A stretch of 36,570 nucleotides of DNA from Methanomassiliicoccales archaeon (GTDB lineage Archaea; Thermoplasmatota; Thermoplasmata; SG8-5; JAGLSY01), in NCBI GenBank assembly GCA_030672365.1, contig DAOVGM010000012.1, forward strand, positions 1 through 36,570, read 5' to 3'. Below are positions 35,566 through 36,570 of the stretch, piece by piece. Numbering within the stretch: the first letter of the stretch is position 1; each line of letters begins with the position of its first letter. The position numbers and the translations under genes were made by a program. The notes beneath the pieces are model-generated. The model had not been told where the DNA came from. It worked only from the letters and a program-made list of their open reading frames with translations, and ran no database searches.

Positions 35566-35675
35566 GGGCCTATGGTCTAGTCGGTTTCATTGGTGGACCT
35601 CGGCAATCCGCCAATGCCGAAAATGACGTCGCCTTCACACGGCGAAGATCTCCGGTTCGAATCCGGATAGGCCCA
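35566..35675 (+). tRNA. tRNA-Val (anticodon CAC) with a 36-nt D-loop intron at 35587..35622
   Basis: Acceptor GGGCCTA/TAGGCCC-A (CCA encoded at 35676-35678), anticodon arm TCGCC-TTCACAC-GGCGA, T arm TCCGG-TTCGAAT-CCGGA; BHB: TCGG/CCGA 4-bp helix, TTT and AAA 3-nt bulges, 9-bp intron helix. Confidence 0.92.
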
Positions 35676-35717
35676 CCACCCATCAATCTTTTTTATCTGA
35701 AAGCCATTCCCGACCCG

Positions 35718-36287
35718 ATGGGATTGCTCGTAATTCTCGCTCAGGCGGTCTGGTTCATACTTCCGGCGCTGGCCCCGAGTTCCGGGGCAGTGCTCGTGGG
35801 CGGAGGGTCGCCTATCGATTTCGGAAAGAAAACGAAGGATGGCTCCCGTGTTCTCGGCGGCGGAAAGACCTGGCGGGGACTGGCCGGCGGAACACTCACC
35901 GGCATGGTCTTGGGCACGATTCAGAACTATCTGGCTCTCAATGTTTTCAACGAGCCGAACTGGGCGTTCAGCACCTCTTGGACCTCCACATTCTTGATTC
36001 TCTTTCTCCTTGCATTCGGCTCTATGATGGGCGACATGCTGGGGAGTTTCTGCAAACGGCGATGCGGCAAGAAAAAAGGAGATAAATTCCCGGTTATGGA
36101 CCAGTACGACCTAATCATCGGCGCCTTCATCTTCGTGATACCCCTGCAATGGGCCTGGTTCAACGCCCACTACGTAGAGGGCCAGCACATATTCGGATTG
36201 GTTTTTATACTGATACTCATACCCCTTCTCCATCGAATCACGAACATAATCGGATTCAAGATGGGCAAAAAGGAGGTGCCGTGGTGA
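35718..36287 (+). CDS. carS: CDP-archaeol synthase
   Basis: GGGSPIDFGKKTKDGSRVLGGGKTWRGLAGG, FGSMMGDMLGSFCKRR, MDQYDLIIGA. Confidence 0.9.
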   Translation: MGLLVILAQAVWFILPALAPSSGAVLVGGGSPIDFGKKTKDGSRVLGGGKTWRGLAGGTLTGMVLGTIQNYLALNVFNEPNWAFSTSWTSTFLILFLLAFGSMMGDMLGSFCKRRCGKKKGDKFPVMDQYDLIIGAFIFVIPLQWAWFNAHYVEGQHIFGLVFILILIPLLHRITNIIGFKMGKKEVPW

Positions 36288-36570
36288 GCGAAACACTCGA
36301 AACCATGATTCTGAAACTCGGGGCGTTCAGGACAGGCGATTTCACGCTGGCTTCCGGAAAGAAGAGCGATTATTACGTCGACCTGAGGGTCGCGATTACC
36401 AAGCCAGACTTTTTGAAGGCAGTCACCAGAGCCATGCTACCGCACACCGAGAACGTCGACATTATTGCAGGAGTGGAGCTTAGTGCAATACCACTGGCCA
36501 CGGCCCTTTCTCTCGAATCCGGGAAGCCTTACATCATGGTCCGCAAAAAGCAGAAGGAGCATGGCACCGG
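36284..36570 (+). CDS. pyrE: Orotate phosphoribosyltransferase, 5' part, truncated by window end
   Basis: GTG start; [67 protein letters not shown]. Confidence 0.88.
   Translation, partial: [95 protein letters not shown]

Noticed and set aside
1-36570. CRISPR array
   Set aside because: Repeats found are dispersed and structured; no regularly spaced direct repeats with unique spacers and no cas genes

Overview
Archaeal, euryarchaeote-like window, probably Thermoplasmatota-related (inferred from gene content; not proven). It is mostly housekeeping genes: tyrS, aspS, pth2, purP, elp3, bud32, an ITPase gene, carS, the 5' part of pyrE, a beta-CASP nuclease and a MEMO1-family protein. Other loci are a Rab-like GTPase pair with a KaiC-like ATPase and a TPR/zinc-ribbon protein, an ABC-2 exporter operon, and an AT-rich nuclease-rich accessory island at about 19.4-22.7 kb. 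Two tRNA genes lie near the right end, and one of them (tRNA-Val CAC) has a 36-nt intron in the D-loop with a textbook bulge-helix-bulge. The most unusual content is intergenic: (1) a dispersed GC/G-rich structured element (7 full copies plus tail remnants) with an invariant internal loop GAGCA / RGCGCA between stems that change by compensatory substitution; (2) a longer two-copy relative whose outer stem carries a tandem G.A motif; (3) a different two-hairpin element in two covarying copies immediately flanking aspS; (4) a small twin-hairpin module shared by two loci, once inserted into element (1). All calls come from reading the sequence; no database search was run.
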